NCBI RefSeq assembly: GCF_006715055.1 | Contig: NZ_VFMN01000001.1 | Coordinates: 4,216,001 to 4,280,000, forward strand | Direction: 5' to 3' | DNA: 64,000 nt | From: Lapillicoccus jejuensis | Lineage (GTDB): Bacteria; Actinomycetota; Actinomycetes; Actinomycetales; Dermatophilaceae | Shown here: positions 27,092 to 35,506 of the stretch, in pieces | Layout: every line of letters starts with the position of its first letter | Position numbering within the stretch: the stretch's first letter is position 1 | Notes under the pieces: model-generated | Told to the model about the DNA's origin: nothing | Seen by the model: the letters and a program-made list of their open reading frames with translations, nothing else | The model's database searches: none | Made by a program: the position numbers and the translations under genes

Positions 27092-27927
27092 GCCCGACGG
27101 ACCCCGCTCCCGTCCTGCGGCTGCGGGACGCCGCCTTCGGGTACGGCGACCGCCCCGTCGTCGCGCACGTCGACCTCACCGTCTCCCCCGGCGAGGTCGT
27201 CGCCGTGCTCGGGCCCAACGGCTCGGGCAAGTCGACCATCGTCCGCGGGGTCCTCGGGCTGACCGACCACCTCGGCGGCGACGTCGAGCTGTTCGGGGTG
27301 CCGCGCCGGGAGTTCCGCCAGCACACCCGGGTCGGCTACGTGCCCCAGCGGCACACCCTGTCCGCCTCGGTGCGGGCCACCGTGCGCGAGATCGTCGCCA
27401 CCGGCCGGCTGGGGCACCAGGGCCTGCTCGCCCGGCTCTCGCGCACCGACAAGCAGGTCGTCGACCGGGCCCTGGACACGGTCGGGCTGGCCGACCGGTG
27501 GGCGGCCGACGTCTCGACCCTCTCCGGTGGGCAGCAGCGGCGCGTGCTCATCGCGCGCGCCCTGGCCTCCGAGCCCGACGTCCTGCTCATGGACGAGCCC
27601 ACGGCCGGGGTCGACGCCGCCAACCAGCACGTCCTCGCCGACGTGCTGGACCGCCTCGCCGCCGGCGGGACGACCATGCTGCTCGTCACCCACGAGCTCG
27701 AGGCGTTCCGCGACGTCGTCACCCACGTCGTCGTCGTCGACCTCGGCCGGGTGACCTGGCAGGGGCCGGCGGCCGAGTTCCACCGCGACCCCGGCGCCGT
27801 CCTGCACGAGCACCACAGCCACCACCACGACGGCGAGGACGAGCACCACGGCCCGCCCGCGGGCCGCGCCGTCGTCCCGTCGGGCCCGCTCGACCGCGCC
27901 CCGCGCCGGGAGGCCCGCCGTGCTTGA
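27088..27927 (+). CDS. znuC: Zinc ABC transporter ATPase with His-rich tail
   Basis: 279 aa. Walker A GPNGSGKST, signature LSGGQQRRVLIARAL, Walker B VLLMDEPTAGVD, switch His VTHELEAF. The C-terminal ~45 residues contain HEHHSHHHDGEDEHH, a likely metal-binding or sensing tail not needed for the ATPase fold. GTG at 27088 overlaps the znuA stop (GTGA), and its end overlaps znuB by 8 nt. Confidence 0.93.
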   Translation: MSPTDPAPVLRLRDAAFGYGDRPVVAHVDLTVSPGEVVAVLGPNGSGKSTIVRGVLGLTDHLGGDVELFGVPRREFRQHTRVGYVPQRHTLSASVRATVREIVATGRLGHQGLLARLSRTDKQVVDRALDTVGLADRWAADVSTLSGGQQRRVLIARALASEPDVLLMDEPTAGVDAANQHVLADVLDRLAAGGTTMLLVTHELEAFRDVVTHVVVVDLGRVTWQGPAAEFHRDPGAVLHEHHSHHHDGEDEHHGPPAGRAVVPSGPLDRAPRREARRA

Positions 27928-28930
27928 CCTGCTCGCCTACGACTTCATGCAGCGGGCCCTGCTGGCGGCCGTGCTCGTGGGCCTCGTCGCCCCGCTCGTC
28001 GGGATCTTCCTCGTCCAGCGACGCCTCTCGCTCATCGGCGACGGGATGGGGCACGTGGCCCTCGCCGGCGTCGCCGTCGGCCTGCTGACGAACACCAGCC
28101 CGGTCTGGGCGGCGCTGGTCCTCGCCGTCGTCGCGGCGGTCGTCGTCGAGCTGATCCGGGCCGGTGGCCGCACCAGCGGCGACGTCGCCCTCGCGCTGAT
28201 CTTCTACGGCGGCATCGCCCTCGGCGTCGTCGTCATCGGCAAGGCCCCCGGCGGCACCCCGGCCAACCTCACGGCCTACCTCTTCGGCGCCATCACGACG
28301 GTGCGACCCGAGGACCTGTGGGTCTTCGCCGTGCTCGGCCTCGTCGTCCTCGTCGGCACCTGGGCGCTGCGGCCGCGGCTGTTCGCCGTCGCCAACGACG
28401 AGGAGTACGCGCGGGCGAGCGGGATGCCGGTCCTCGCCGTCAACCTCGTGCTCGGCGTCCTCACCGCGGTCACCGTCGTCGTCTCGATGCGGATCGTCGG
28501 GCTGCTGCTCATCAGCGCGCTGATGATCGTGCCCAACGCCGCCGCCCAGCTGCTCGCCCGCAGCTTCGCCGGCGCGATGCGCTGGGCCTCGCTCATCGGC
28601 CTGCTCTGCGCGGTCGGCGGCGTCGTCGTCTCCTACGAGGCCGACACCCCGTCGGGCGGCACGATCGTCCTGCTCGCCATCGCGACCTACCTCGTCGTCG
28701 CCGTCGGCGCCGCGGTCGTGCACCGGGCGCGCGGGCGCCACCACCGGGCGGCGTCCCGGCACGCGCACGAGCACGGCCTCGACTGCGGGCACCCGGCGGT
28801 CGCCCACGGCGACCACGTCGACTACCTGCACGACGGCCACCGGCACGCCCCGCACGAGGGCCACTACGACGAGCACGGGGACCGGCGGCCCGACCCGGAC
28901 CGCCGCCCCGAGCAGGAGGTGTCCCGATGA
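27920..28930 (+). CDS. znuB: Zinc ABC transporter permease with His-rich tail
   Basis: 336 aa, ABC-3 family, about eight helices. IFLVQRRLSLIGDGMGHVALAGVAVG is the family signature near the start. Residues ~275-325 form a cytoplasmic or terminal tail with about 15 His (for example RHAHEHGLDCGH, HDGHRHAPHEGHYDEHG). Channel for Zn(II), with ZnuC. ATGA overlap with zur. Confidence 0.93.
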   Translation: MLDLLAYDFMQRALLAAVLVGLVAPLVGIFLVQRRLSLIGDGMGHVALAGVAVGLLTNTSPVWAALVLAVVAAVVVELIRAGGRTSGDVALALIFYGGIALGVVVIGKAPGGTPANLTAYLFGAITTVRPEDLWVFAVLGLVVLVGTWALRPRLFAVANDEEYARASGMPVLAVNLVLGVLTAVTVVVSMRIVGLLLISALMIVPNAAAQLLARSFAGAMRWASLIGLLCAVGGVVVSYEADTPSGGTIVLLAIATYLVVAVGAAVVHRARGRHHRAASRHAHEHGLDCGHPAVAHGDHVDYLHDGHRHAPHEGHYDEHGDRRPDPDRRPEQEVSR

Positions 28931-29325
28931 CGACCACGCCCCGCCGACCGACCCGCCAGCAGGCCCTCGTCGCCGACGCCCTCGCCGGCGGCGGCGAGTT
29001 CACCTCGGCCCAGGACCTGCACGCGCGGCTGCGCGCCGACGGCAGCACCGTGGGCCTGGCGACGGTCTACCGGACCCTGCAGAACCTCGCGGCCGACGGC
29101 GCCGTCGACGTGCTGCGCACCGACGACGGCGAGGCGGTCTACCGCCGGTGCAGCCGCGGCCACCACCACCACCTCGTGTGCCGGCACTGCGGGCGCACCG
29201 TCGAGGTCGAGGGGCCGGCGGTCGAGCGCTGGGCGGCCGCGGTCAGCGCCGAGCACGGGTTCACCGACCCCGAGCACACGGTCGAGATCGTCGGGACCTG
29301 CTCGGACTGCACCGCCCGGGCGTAG
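28927..29325 (+). CDS. zur: Fur-family zinc uptake regulator
   Basis: 132 aa. Winged helix PTRQQALVADALAGGGEFTSAQDLHARLRADGSTVGLATVYRTLQNLA, then the metal/dimer domain with RRCSRGHHHHLVCRHCGRTVEVEGPAVERW and the final GTCSDCTARA. CxxC pairs (CRHC, CSDC) give the structural zinc site. Last gene of the operon that it is predicted to repress, so the circuit is negatively autoregulated. Confidence 0.93.
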   Translation: MTTTPRRPTRQQALVADALAGGGEFTSAQDLHARLRADGSTVGLATVYRTLQNLAADGAVDVLRTDDGEAVYRRCSRGHHHHLVCRHCGRTVEVEGPAVERWAAAVSAEHGFTDPEHTVEIVGTCSDCTARA

Positions 29326-29328
29326 CCT
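29323..29328 (+). promoter_or_regulatory. Possible -10 built on the zur stop codon
   Basis: TAGCCT starts with the TAG stop of zur. No start codon lies 6-8 nt downstream, so if used it would give the next gene a leader of about 90-110 nt. Confidence 0.3.
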
Positions 29329-29427
29329 GGGAGGCGTCCGACAGTTCCGCGGGCCCCGTCGACGACGATCGGTCCGCCCGGTTCCACCTCGCCCGCCCAC
29401 CCGGGCCCCGTCCCGTCCCTGCTCGCC

Positions 29428-30429
29428 GTGCGAGGTGCGGTGGTGCTCAGCGTCCTCGGGCTCGACGACCTCGAGAACCGGCTCTACGAGCGGTTGCTCG
29501 ACGTCTCGTCCGCCTCGGCCGACCGGCTCGCGCCGGACGTGGGGGCCGACGTGGCCGAGGTGGTGCTCGCCCTCGCGGGTCTCGAGGCGCGGGGCCTCGT
29601 CGCGCGCTCGAGCCGGCACCCCGACCAGGTGACCGCGGCGCCCCCCGACGTCGGCCTCGGCTCGCTCATCGCCGAGCGGCAGGCGGCGCTGCGCCGCGCC
29701 CAGCAGGCCGTGCCGGCGCTGGTGCAGCGCTACCGCCAGGCGGTCGGCGGCCGCGACGGGAGCGACGTCGTCGACGTCGTCCTCGGCGCCGAGGCCGTGG
29801 CCCAGCGTGCCGTCCAGCTGCAGCACGGGGCGCGTCGGGAGGTCCTCACGCTGCTGCCCGGCGACCCGCCCGCAGCGGTCCAGGACGCGCTGGACCGCGA
29901 GCGCGCCGTCCCGCGGGGGGTGGAGCACCGGCTCGTCGTCGCGCGCGCCGTGCTCGAGCAGCCCGGGCTGCTGGAGCGGCTCACCGACCCGGCGGGCCGG
30001 CCGGAGCAGGTGCGGGTCGCCACGCACCTGCCGCTGCGCCTGCTCGTCACCGACCGCGCCCTGGCCCTCGTGCCGCTGTCGTCGGGGTCGGGCTCCGGTG
30101 GGACGGCGGACGGGGCCGGGGCCCTGCTCGTGCGCCCGAGCGGGCTGCTCGACGCCCTCGTCGCGCTCTTCGACCTCGTCTGGCAGCGGGGGCACCGGGT
30201 CGTCGGCGCGCGCGACGGCGGGGCCCAGCTCGCCTCGACCCCGTTGGACGCGCTCGACCTGCGCATCCTCACGCTGCTGCTCTCCGGGCTGACCGACCAG
30301 AGCATCGGCAAGCAGCTGGGCCTGTCGCTGCGGACCGTGCAGCGCCGGGCCCGGGCGCTCATGGACGCCACCGGGGTCTCGACGCGGCTCCAGCTCGGGT
30401 ACGAGGTCGCCCGCCGCGGCTGGGTCTGA
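29428..30429 (+). CDS. TrmB/LuxR-type transcriptional regulator
   Basis: 333 aa. N-terminal winged helix (GLDDLENRLYERLLDVSSASADRLAPDVGADVAEVVLALAGLEARGLVAR), a central domain resembling the TrmB-like sensor of Streptomyces regulators, and a C-terminal LuxR-type HTH: LDALDLRILTLLLSGLTDQSIGKQLGLSLRTVQRRARALMDATG. No adjacent obvious target. Start uncertain: GTG 29428 gives the longest frame, but GTG 29443 has GAGG 7 nt upstream and begins with the typical VLSVLGLD. Ends 1 nt from the convergent oxidoreductase. Confidence 0.8.
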   Translation: MRGAVVLSVLGLDDLENRLYERLLDVSSASADRLAPDVGADVAEVVLALAGLEARGLVARSSRHPDQVTAAPPDVGLGSLIAERQAALRRAQQAVPALVQRYRQAVGGRDGSDVVDVVLGAEAVAQRAVQLQHGARREVLTLLPGDPPAAVQDALDRERAVPRGVEHRLVVARAVLEQPGLLERLTDPAGRPEQVRVATHLPLRLLVTDRALALVPLSSGSGSGGTADGAGALLVRPSGLLDALVALFDLVWQRGHRVVGARDGGAQLASTPLDALDLRILTLLLSGLTDQSIGKQLGLSLRTVQRRARALMDATGVSTRLQLGYEVARRGWV

Positions 30430-30430
30430 G

Positions 30431-31954
30431 TCAGGACGCCGTACGGCGGGTCTCCAGCAGCCGCAGCCACACCTCGCTCACGGTGGGGTACGACGGCACG
30501 GCGTGCCACAGGTCGGCCAGCGTCACCTTCCCCACGATCGCGACGGTCGCCGAGTGCAGCAGCTCGGCGCTGCCCTCCCCGACGAAGGTCGCGCCGACGA
30601 GGAGGTCCGTGGCCCGGTCGACGACGAGCTTGGCCCGGCCGGTGTAGTCGTCGCGCAGCAGCGACGCCCCCGCGACCGCGGCGAGGTCGTACTCGACCGT
30701 CTCGACGTCGACCCCCGCGTCGCGGGCGGCCGCCTCGGTGAGGCCGACGCTCGCGACCTCGGGGCTGGTGAAGGTCACCGACGGGACCGCGCGGGCGCTC
30801 GCCACGTCCCGGTACTCCCGGCCGACCGCGCGCTCCCCCCGGGCCCGCGCCGCGATGACCGCCCCGGCGATCCGGCCCTGGTACTTGCCCATGTGGGTGA
30901 GCAGGGCGCGGCCGTTGACGTCGCCGACGGCGTACAGCCACTGCCCGGTCACGCCCTGGACCTGCAGACGGTCGTCGACGGGGACGTAGCCGCGGTTCCC
31001 GGCGACCGCGTCGGCGAGGCCGACCGCCTCGAGGCCGAGGTCCGCGGTGTTCGGCGTGCGCCCGGTGGCGACGACGACCTCGTCGGCGGTGACCGACCCG
31101 CGCCGGCCGAGGTGCACCGTGACCGGCCCGCCGGCGATGTGCCCGATCCCCTTGTCGCGCGGGGACTCCCGCGTCACCCGGGTGACCTCGCGACCGAGCA
31201 GGACACGAGCGCCGCGGGCCTCGAGGGCCTCACGGACCAGCTCGCCGGCGAACGGCTCGGCCCGCCCGAGGAGGTGGTCGCCGCGCTCGACCAGGGTGAG
31301 CTCCTCGACGCCGAGGCCGAGCAGCCAGGTCGCCGCCTCGCAGGCGACGACCCCGCCGCCGAGGACGACGACGCGCTTCGGGACCTGGTGCAGGTTGGTG
31401 ACGTCCCGCGAGGTCCACGGCAGCGCCTCGGCGAGGCCGGGGACGTCGGGGACGGTGGCCCGCGTGCCGGTCGCGAGGACGACCGCCTCGCGCGCGGTGA
31501 CCGTGCGCGTCGACCCCTCGGCGTCGGTGACCTCGACGGTGCGCGGGCCGGCCAGGCGGGCGGTGCCGCGCAGGACGTCGATGCCCGCGCCGTTGGCCCA
31601 GCGGACCTGCCCGCTGTCGTCGAGGTGGGAGGTGAAGGTGTCGCGCCGGCCGAGGACGGCGCCGACGTCGAGACCCCGCTTGCTCAGCCGGCCGGCGAGC
31701 CCGGGCAGACCGCGGGCGACCTCGGCGACCTGGACGCTGCGCAGCAGCGCCTTGCTCGGCATGCAGGCCCAGTAGGAGCACTCCCCGCCGACGAGCTCGC
31801 TCTCGACGATGACCGCGGTCCGGTCGGTGCCGCGGACGGCGTAGTCAGCCGCGTTCTCCCCGGCCGGTCCGCCTCCGAGGACGACGACGTCCCAGGTGTC
31901 CCGCTCCTGCTGTCCCCGCTGCCCCTGACCACGTCGCTGCTGTCCGCTCGGCAT
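30431..31954 (-). CDS. FAD/NAD(P) disulfide reductase family protein
   Basis: 507 aa. FAD fold VVVLGGGPAGENAA, redox pair GGECSYWACMPSK (C59 and C64, CxxxxC), NAD(P) fold VVVLGGGVVACEAATWL, LYAVGDVNGRALLTHMGKYQG, and a dimerisation domain. The end reads HAVPSYPTVSEVW, whereas lipoamide dehydrogenase has HAHPTLSE. The catalytic His-Pro is thus Tyr-Pro, reminiscent of mercuric reductase, so a dihydrolipoyl dehydrogenase role is unlikely. The ~18-residue Gln/Arg-rich N-terminus is unusual. Substrate unknown. Confidence 0.82.
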   Translation of the reverse strand: MPSGQQRRGQGQRGQQERDTWDVVVLGGGPAGENAADYAVRGTDRTAVIVESELVGGECSYWACMPSKALLRSVQVAEVARGLPGLAGRLSKRGLDVGAVLGRRDTFTSHLDDSGQVRWANGAGIDVLRGTARLAGPRTVEVTDAEGSTRTVTAREAVVLATGTRATVPDVPGLAEALPWTSRDVTNLHQVPKRVVVLGGGVVACEAATWLLGLGVEELTLVERGDHLLGRAEPFAGELVREALEARGARVLLGREVTRVTRESPRDKGIGHIAGGPVTVHLGRRGSVTADEVVVATGRTPNTADLGLEAVGLADAVAGNRGYVPVDDRLQVQGVTGQWLYAVGDVNGRALLTHMGKYQGRIAGAVIAARARGERAVGREYRDVASARAVPSVTFTSPEVASVGLTEAAARDAGVDVETVEYDLAAVAGASLLRDDYTGRAKLVVDRATDLLVGATFVGEGSAELLHSATVAIVGKVTLADLWHAVPSYPTVSEVWLRLLETRRTAS

Positions 31955-31960
31955 GCGTGC

Positions 31961-31966
31961 AGCCTA
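31961..31966 (-). promoter_or_regulatory. -10 element of the disulfide reductase gene
   Basis: TAGGCT with a 6-nt gap to ATG 31954. Its first three bases are the TAG stop codon of uppS. Confidence 0.5.
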
Positions 31967-32782
31967 GGCGCCGGGCCGGTCCGGTGGGGTCGACGGGGCG
32001 TCGACCGCGCCGCCGTACCGGCGGTCGCGGGCGGCGTAGGTCTCCACGGCCTGCCACAGGTGGCGGCGGTCGTAGTCGGGCCACAAGGTGTCCTGGAACA
32101 CCATCTCGGCGTAGACCGACTGCCACGGCAGGAAGTTCGAGGTCCGCTGCTCCCCCGAGGAGCGCACGAAGAGGTCGACGTCGGGCATCGTCGGCACGTC
32201 GAGGTAGCGCGCGACCGTCCGCTCGTCGACCGACGACGCCTTGAGCCGCCCGGCGGCGACGTCCTGCGCGATGCGGCGCGCCGCGTCGCCGATCTCGGCC
32301 CGGCCGCCGTAGTTGACGCAGAAGTACAGCTGCAGGCCGGTGTTGTGCCGCGTCAGCTCCTGCGCGACCTCGAGCTCCTTGACCACCGAGCGCCACAGCC
32401 GGGGCGCCCGCCCGACCCAGTGCATCCGCACGCCCCAGGCGTGCAGCTGGTCGCGGCGCCGGCGGATGACGTCGCGGTTGAAGCCCATGAGGAAGCGCAC
32501 CTCGTCGGGCGACCTGCGCCAGTTCTCGGTCGAGAAGGCGTAGGCCGACAGGTGCCCGATGCCGAGCTCCACCGCCCCCGCGACGACGTCGAGCAGCGAG
32601 GCCTCCCCGGCCTCGTGGCCCTTGGTGCGCGACAGGCCGCGGGCGTTGGCCCACCGCCCGTTGCCGTCCATGATGAGGGCGACGTGCCGCGGGACGAGGT
32701 CGGCCGGCACCGGCGGCGGCGTCGCCCCGCTCGGGTGCGGGAAGGGGCGCTCGTACGGTCCGGGGCGCGGCCCCGCGCTCAC
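31964..32782 (-). CDS. uppS: Isoprenyl (undecaprenyl) diphosphate synthase
   Basis: 272 aa cis-prenyltransferase. [27 protein letters not shown] contains the catalytic Asp, followed by [40 protein letters not shown] (IPP-binding Arg residues) and FQDTLWPDY. It makes the C50/C55 lipid carrier for peptidoglycan and other glycans. GTG start overlaps the recO stop (GTGA). Confidence 0.95.
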   Translation of the reverse strand: MSAGPRPGPYERPFPHPSGATPPPVPADLVPRHVALIMDGNGRWANARGLSRTKGHEAGEASLLDVVAGAVELGIGHLSAYAFSTENWRRSPDEVRFLMGFNRDVIRRRRDQLHAWGVRMHWVGRAPRLWRSVVKELEVAQELTRHNTGLQLYFCVNYGGRAEIGDAARRIAQDVAAGRLKASSVDERTVARYLDVPTMPDVDLFVRSSGEQRTSNFLPWQSVYAEMVFQDTLWPDYDRRHLWQAVETYAARDRRYGGAVDAPSTPPDRPGA

Positions 32783-33564
32783 GCGCGCGCCTCGAGCGGG
32801 AGCACCGCGGCGGGGCTCGGCGCGATCGGTCGGGAGGTCTCGCGGTCGAGGTGGCGCAGCGAGCGGACCCCGCGCTCGAGGTGCCACTGGAGGAACGCCG
32901 TGACGAGACCGCTGCCCTCGCGCCGGGTGCGCGGCTCGCTGGCGTCGGCGACCGCCCAGTCGCCCGACAGCAGCGAGGAGAGCAGCCGCAGCGTCTCGTC
33001 CGCGGGGGCGCTCGACCCACCGGGCCGGCAGACGAGGCAGACGGTGCCGCCGGCCGCGACGTTGAACCAGCGGTGCGGTCCCGGCGCCCCGCACCGGGCG
33101 CAGTCGTGGAAGCTCGGCGCCCACCCGGCCACCGCGAGGGCGCGCAGCAGGTAGGCGTCGAGGACGAGGACCGGGTCGTGCTCGCCCCCGGCGAGCGAGC
33201 GCAGCGCGCCGGCGAGCAGCAGGTGCTGCTGCGGCGCGGGCTCGTGCTCCTGCGTGAGGCGCTCGGCCGTCTCGACCATCACCGTCGCCGCGGTGTAGGC
33301 CGCGTAGTCGCGGCAGATCGCGTCGCCGTACGACGCGAGGGTGACCGCCTGGGTGACGGTGTCGAGGTTCCTGCCCTCGTGGCACTGCAGGTCGACGACC
33401 ATGAACGGCTCGAGCCGCGCACCGAAGCGCGACCGGGTCCGGCGCACGCCCTTGGCCACCGCCCGGACCTGCCCGCGCTCGCGGGTCAGCAGGGTGATGA
33501 TCCGGTCGGCCTCGGCGAGCTGGTGGGTCCGCAGGACGACCGCCTCGTCTCGGTAGAGCGGCAC
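32779..33564 (-). CDS. recO: DNA repair protein RecO
   Basis: 261 aa. N-terminal OB fold [53 protein letters not shown], helical domain, and zinc knuckle CARCGAPG...CLVCRPGG. It loads RecA with RecR and anneals ssDNA. I chose GTG 33564 (family start PLYRDEAVV) because GGAG lies 9 nt upstream. An in-frame GTG at 33585 would add 7 residues. Confidence 0.93.
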   Translation of the reverse strand: MPLYRDEAVVLRTHQLAEADRIITLLTRERGQVRAVAKGVRRTRSRFGARLEPFMVVDLQCHEGRNLDTVTQAVTLASYGDAICRDYAAYTAATVMVETAERLTQEHEPAPQQHLLLAGALRSLAGGEHDPVLVLDAYLLRALAVAGWAPSFHDCARCGAPGPHRWFNVAAGGTVCLVCRPGGSSAPADETLRLLSSLLSGDWAVADASEPRTRREGSGLVTAFLQWHLERGVRSLRHLDRETSRPIAPSPAAVLPLEARA

Positions 33565-33650
33565 CGGCTCATTCTCCACTCCCACGCGCCCGGCGGCCGC
33601 ATCCGGCCGGGCGGCGCGTCGACCGCTCGAACACCTGTACGACGTCGTGC

Positions 33651-33656
33651 TACCGT
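33651..33656 (+). promoter_or_regulatory. -10 element of alkB-like gene, leaderless
   Basis: TACCGT with a 6-nt gap to ATG 33663. Confidence 0.5.
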
Positions 33657-33662
33657 CGACCC

Positions 33663-34295
33663 ATGTCCTTCGCGCTGCAGGGCTCGCTGCTCGACCTCGC
33701 CGAGGAGAGCTCGTTCGGCGCCGTCGGCGACGGGCTGGAGCGGACCGTCCTCACCGACGGTGCCTGGGTCGACGTGCGCCGCGGCTGGCTGCGGGGCGCG
33801 GACCCGCTGCTCGAGGCGCTGCTGCGCGACGTGCCGTGGCACGCCGAGCGGCGCCGGATGTACGACAGCGTCGTCGACGTGCCTCGGCTGACGAAGTTCT
33901 ACGCCGCCGACGAGGCGCTGCCCCACCCGCTGCTCGTCGAGGCCCGGGAGCGGCTCTCGGACCACTACGAGCCCGAGCTGGGCGAGCGGTTCGCCACCGC
34001 CGGGCTGTGCTGCTACCGCGACGGCCGCGACAGCGTCGCCTGGCACGGCGACCGGGTCGGCCGCTCCCGCGAGGAGGACACCATGGTCGCGATCCTCTCG
34101 CTCGGTTCGCCCCGGCCGCTGCTGCTGCGCCCCCGTGACGGCGGCGCGACCGCGCTGCGGCTGCCGCTCGGGCACGGCGACCTCGTCGTCATGGGCGGCT
34201 CGTGCCAGCGCACGTGGGACCACGCGATCCCCAAGACCACCCAGGCGGTCGGGCCGCGGGTCTCGGTGCAGCTCCGCGTCCTCGGGGTCCGCTGA
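33663..34295 (+). CDS. alkB: AlkB-like 2-oxoglutarate/Fe(II) dioxygenase
   Basis: 210 aa. Iron ligands H128 and D130 ([10 protein letters not shown]) and H187 (TWDHAIPK), with 2-oxoglutarate-binding Arg in [21 protein letters not shown] and [14 protein letters not shown] are typical of the family. It oxidatively removes alkyl groups from DNA or RNA bases. Convergent with the response-regulator gene 22 bp away. Confidence 0.9.
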   Translation: MSFALQGSLLDLAEESSFGAVGDGLERTVLTDGAWVDVRRGWLRGADPLLEALLRDVPWHAERRRMYDSVVDVPRLTKFYAADEALPHPLLVEARERLSDHYEPELGERFATAGLCCYRDGRDSVAWHGDRVGRSREEDTMVAILSLGSPRPLLLRPRDGGATALRLPLGHGDLVVMGGSCQRTWDHAIPKTTQAVGPRVSVQLRVLGVR

Positions 34296-34317
34296 CGGCG
34301 CGCGGGGGTCACGCGGG

Positions 34318-34983
34318 TCAGCGGTCGCCGAGGCTGTAGCCGACGCCGCGCACCGTCCGCACGAGCCGGCGGTCGACCTTGCGGCGCAGGTAGTGCACGT
34401 AGGTGTCGACGACCCCCGGGTCCTCCGCCCCCTCGAAGACGGTGGCCAGCAGCTCGTCGCGGGTGAACACCCGCGTGGGGAACCGCGCCAGCTGGGTGGC
34501 GAGCAGGTGCTCTCGCTCGGACAGCTCGACCCGGCTGCCGTCGGGGCGGCGCACCTCGCGCGCCGACAGCGACAGGCTCCCACCGGGGACCTCGAGCCGC
34601 TCGGCCCGCTCCTCGTGCCGGCGCCGTAGCGAGCGCAGCCGGGCCAGCAGCTCCTCGACGTCGAACGGCTTGACGAGGTAGTCCTCGGCGCCGGCGTCGA
34701 GGCCGTCGACGCGGTCGCTCGCCGTCCCGAGGGCCGACAGCACGAGCACCGGGACGAACCGGCCGCGTCGGCGCAGCCGGGCCAGCAGGTCCAGGCCCTC
34801 GACGGCGGGCAACCCGCGGTCGAGGACGGCGACGTCGTACTCCCGCGTGAGGCCGAGGTGCAGACCGCGGTGCCCGTCGCGGGCGACCTCGACGACGTAC
34901 CCCTCCCCCGTGAGCAGCTCCTCGAGCATCGCGACCAGCTCGGCGTCGTCCTCGACGAGCAGCAGCCGGGGGGCGGGGAGCAT
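34318..34983 (-). CDS. OmpR-family response regulator
   Basis: 221 aa. Receiver LLLVEDDAELVAML, phospho-Asp in VAVLDRGLPAVEG, Lys in YLVKPFDVEEL. Winged helix with RRPDGSRVELSEREHLLATQLARFPTRVFTRDELLATVF and VVDTYVHYLRRKVDRRLVRTVRGVGYSLG. Its kinase is the next minus-strand gene but is separated by the oppositely oriented Pro/Thr-rich gene at 35116-35487. Own leaderless -10. Confidence 0.93.
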   Translation of the reverse strand: MLPAPRLLLVEDDAELVAMLEELLTGEGYVVEVARDGHRGLHLGLTREYDVAVLDRGLPAVEGLDLLARLRRRGRFVPVLVLSALGTASDRVDGLDAGAEDYLVKPFDVEELLARLRSLRRRHEERAERLEVPGGSLSLSAREVRRPDGSRVELSEREHLLATQLARFPTRVFTRDELLATVFEGAEDPGVVDTYVHYLRRKVDRRLVRTVRGVGYSLGDR

Positions 34984-34989
34984 GGCTCC

Positions 34990-34995
34990 AGGGTA
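34990..34995 (-). promoter_or_regulatory. -10 element of the OmpR regulator, leaderless
   Basis: TACCCT (minus strand) with a 6-nt gap to ATG 34983. Confidence 0.5.
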
Positions 34996-35033
34996 GGCAG
35001 CCCCGCCGGCGCCCGCGCGTCGCCGGGCCCGTT

Positions 35034-35049
35034 CCTTGGAGATCCTGAG
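35034..35049. promoter_or_regulatory. Candidate response-regulator box upstream of the Pro-rich gene
   Basis: CCTTGGAGATCCTGAG shares the CTTGGAG core with the repeat at 37453-37468 and lies between the divergent regulator and Pro/Thr-rich genes. The second half-site is degenerate. Confidence 0.3.
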
Positions 35050-35115
35050 CAGGTCATGGGGACGGGTCAGGTCGCTCCCACCGGACGCCGAGCGGCCTCC
35101 CCGAGGCTGGGAGCC

Positions 35116-35487
35116 ATGAGCGTCTCCCCGCTGCCCCGTTCCCTGCGCCTGACCCGGCAGGTGACGCGCGGCGTGCTCCTCGCCGCGACCGCCGGCACCG
35201 GTGCGCTCGGCGTCCACCTCGCCGGCGCCCACCACGTCCGTACGGAGCCCCCGACCCCCGCGACGACCGCCCCCACCCCCGCGCCCACCACCCCCGCGCC
35301 CACCACGCCCGCCCCCACGTCGTCGGCGCCACCGGCGTCGCCCCGCATGACCGCCCCGACCACGCGGACGACCGCGCCCGTGGCGCCGCGGACGGCCGCA
35401 CCGGCGGCGCCCCGCTTCACCCCGGTGGCCCCGGTCGCCCCTGCGGCGGGGGCGGGCACCGGGGGCGGGACGACCTCCGGCTCCTGA
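35116..35487 (+). CDS. Secreted or anchored Pro/Thr-rich small protein
   Basis: 123 aa. A basic n-region (RSLRLTRQVTRG) and one hydrophobic segment (VLLAATAGTGALGVHLAG, about 19-37) are followed by a ~80-residue extracellular stretch made of TTPAPT and related Ala/Pro/Thr repeats, ending in a Gly/Thr/Ser tail. It resembles cell-wall-spanning linkers; no catalytic domain. GGGAG lies upstream of ATG 35116. It sits antisense between a response regulator and its kinase, which suggests that it is their target. Confidence 0.75.
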   Translation: MSVSPLPRSLRLTRQVTRGVLLAATAGTGALGVHLAGAHHVRTEPPTPATTAPTPAPTTPAPTTPAPTSSAPPASPRMTAPTTRTTAPVAPRTAAPAAPRFTPVAPVAPAAGAGTGGGTTSGS

Positions 35488-35506
35488 GGGCGGGCCCGGC
35501 GCGAGG

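Noticed and set aside
26785-27100. Second Zur box inside the zinc operon
   Set aside because: I found no further AT-rich 7-1-7 dyad; the overlapping genes leave no intergenic space.
30431-31954. Dihydrolipoyl dehydrogenase
   Set aside because: The catalytic His-Pro motif is replaced by Tyr-Pro and no 2-oxoacid dehydrogenase genes are nearby.
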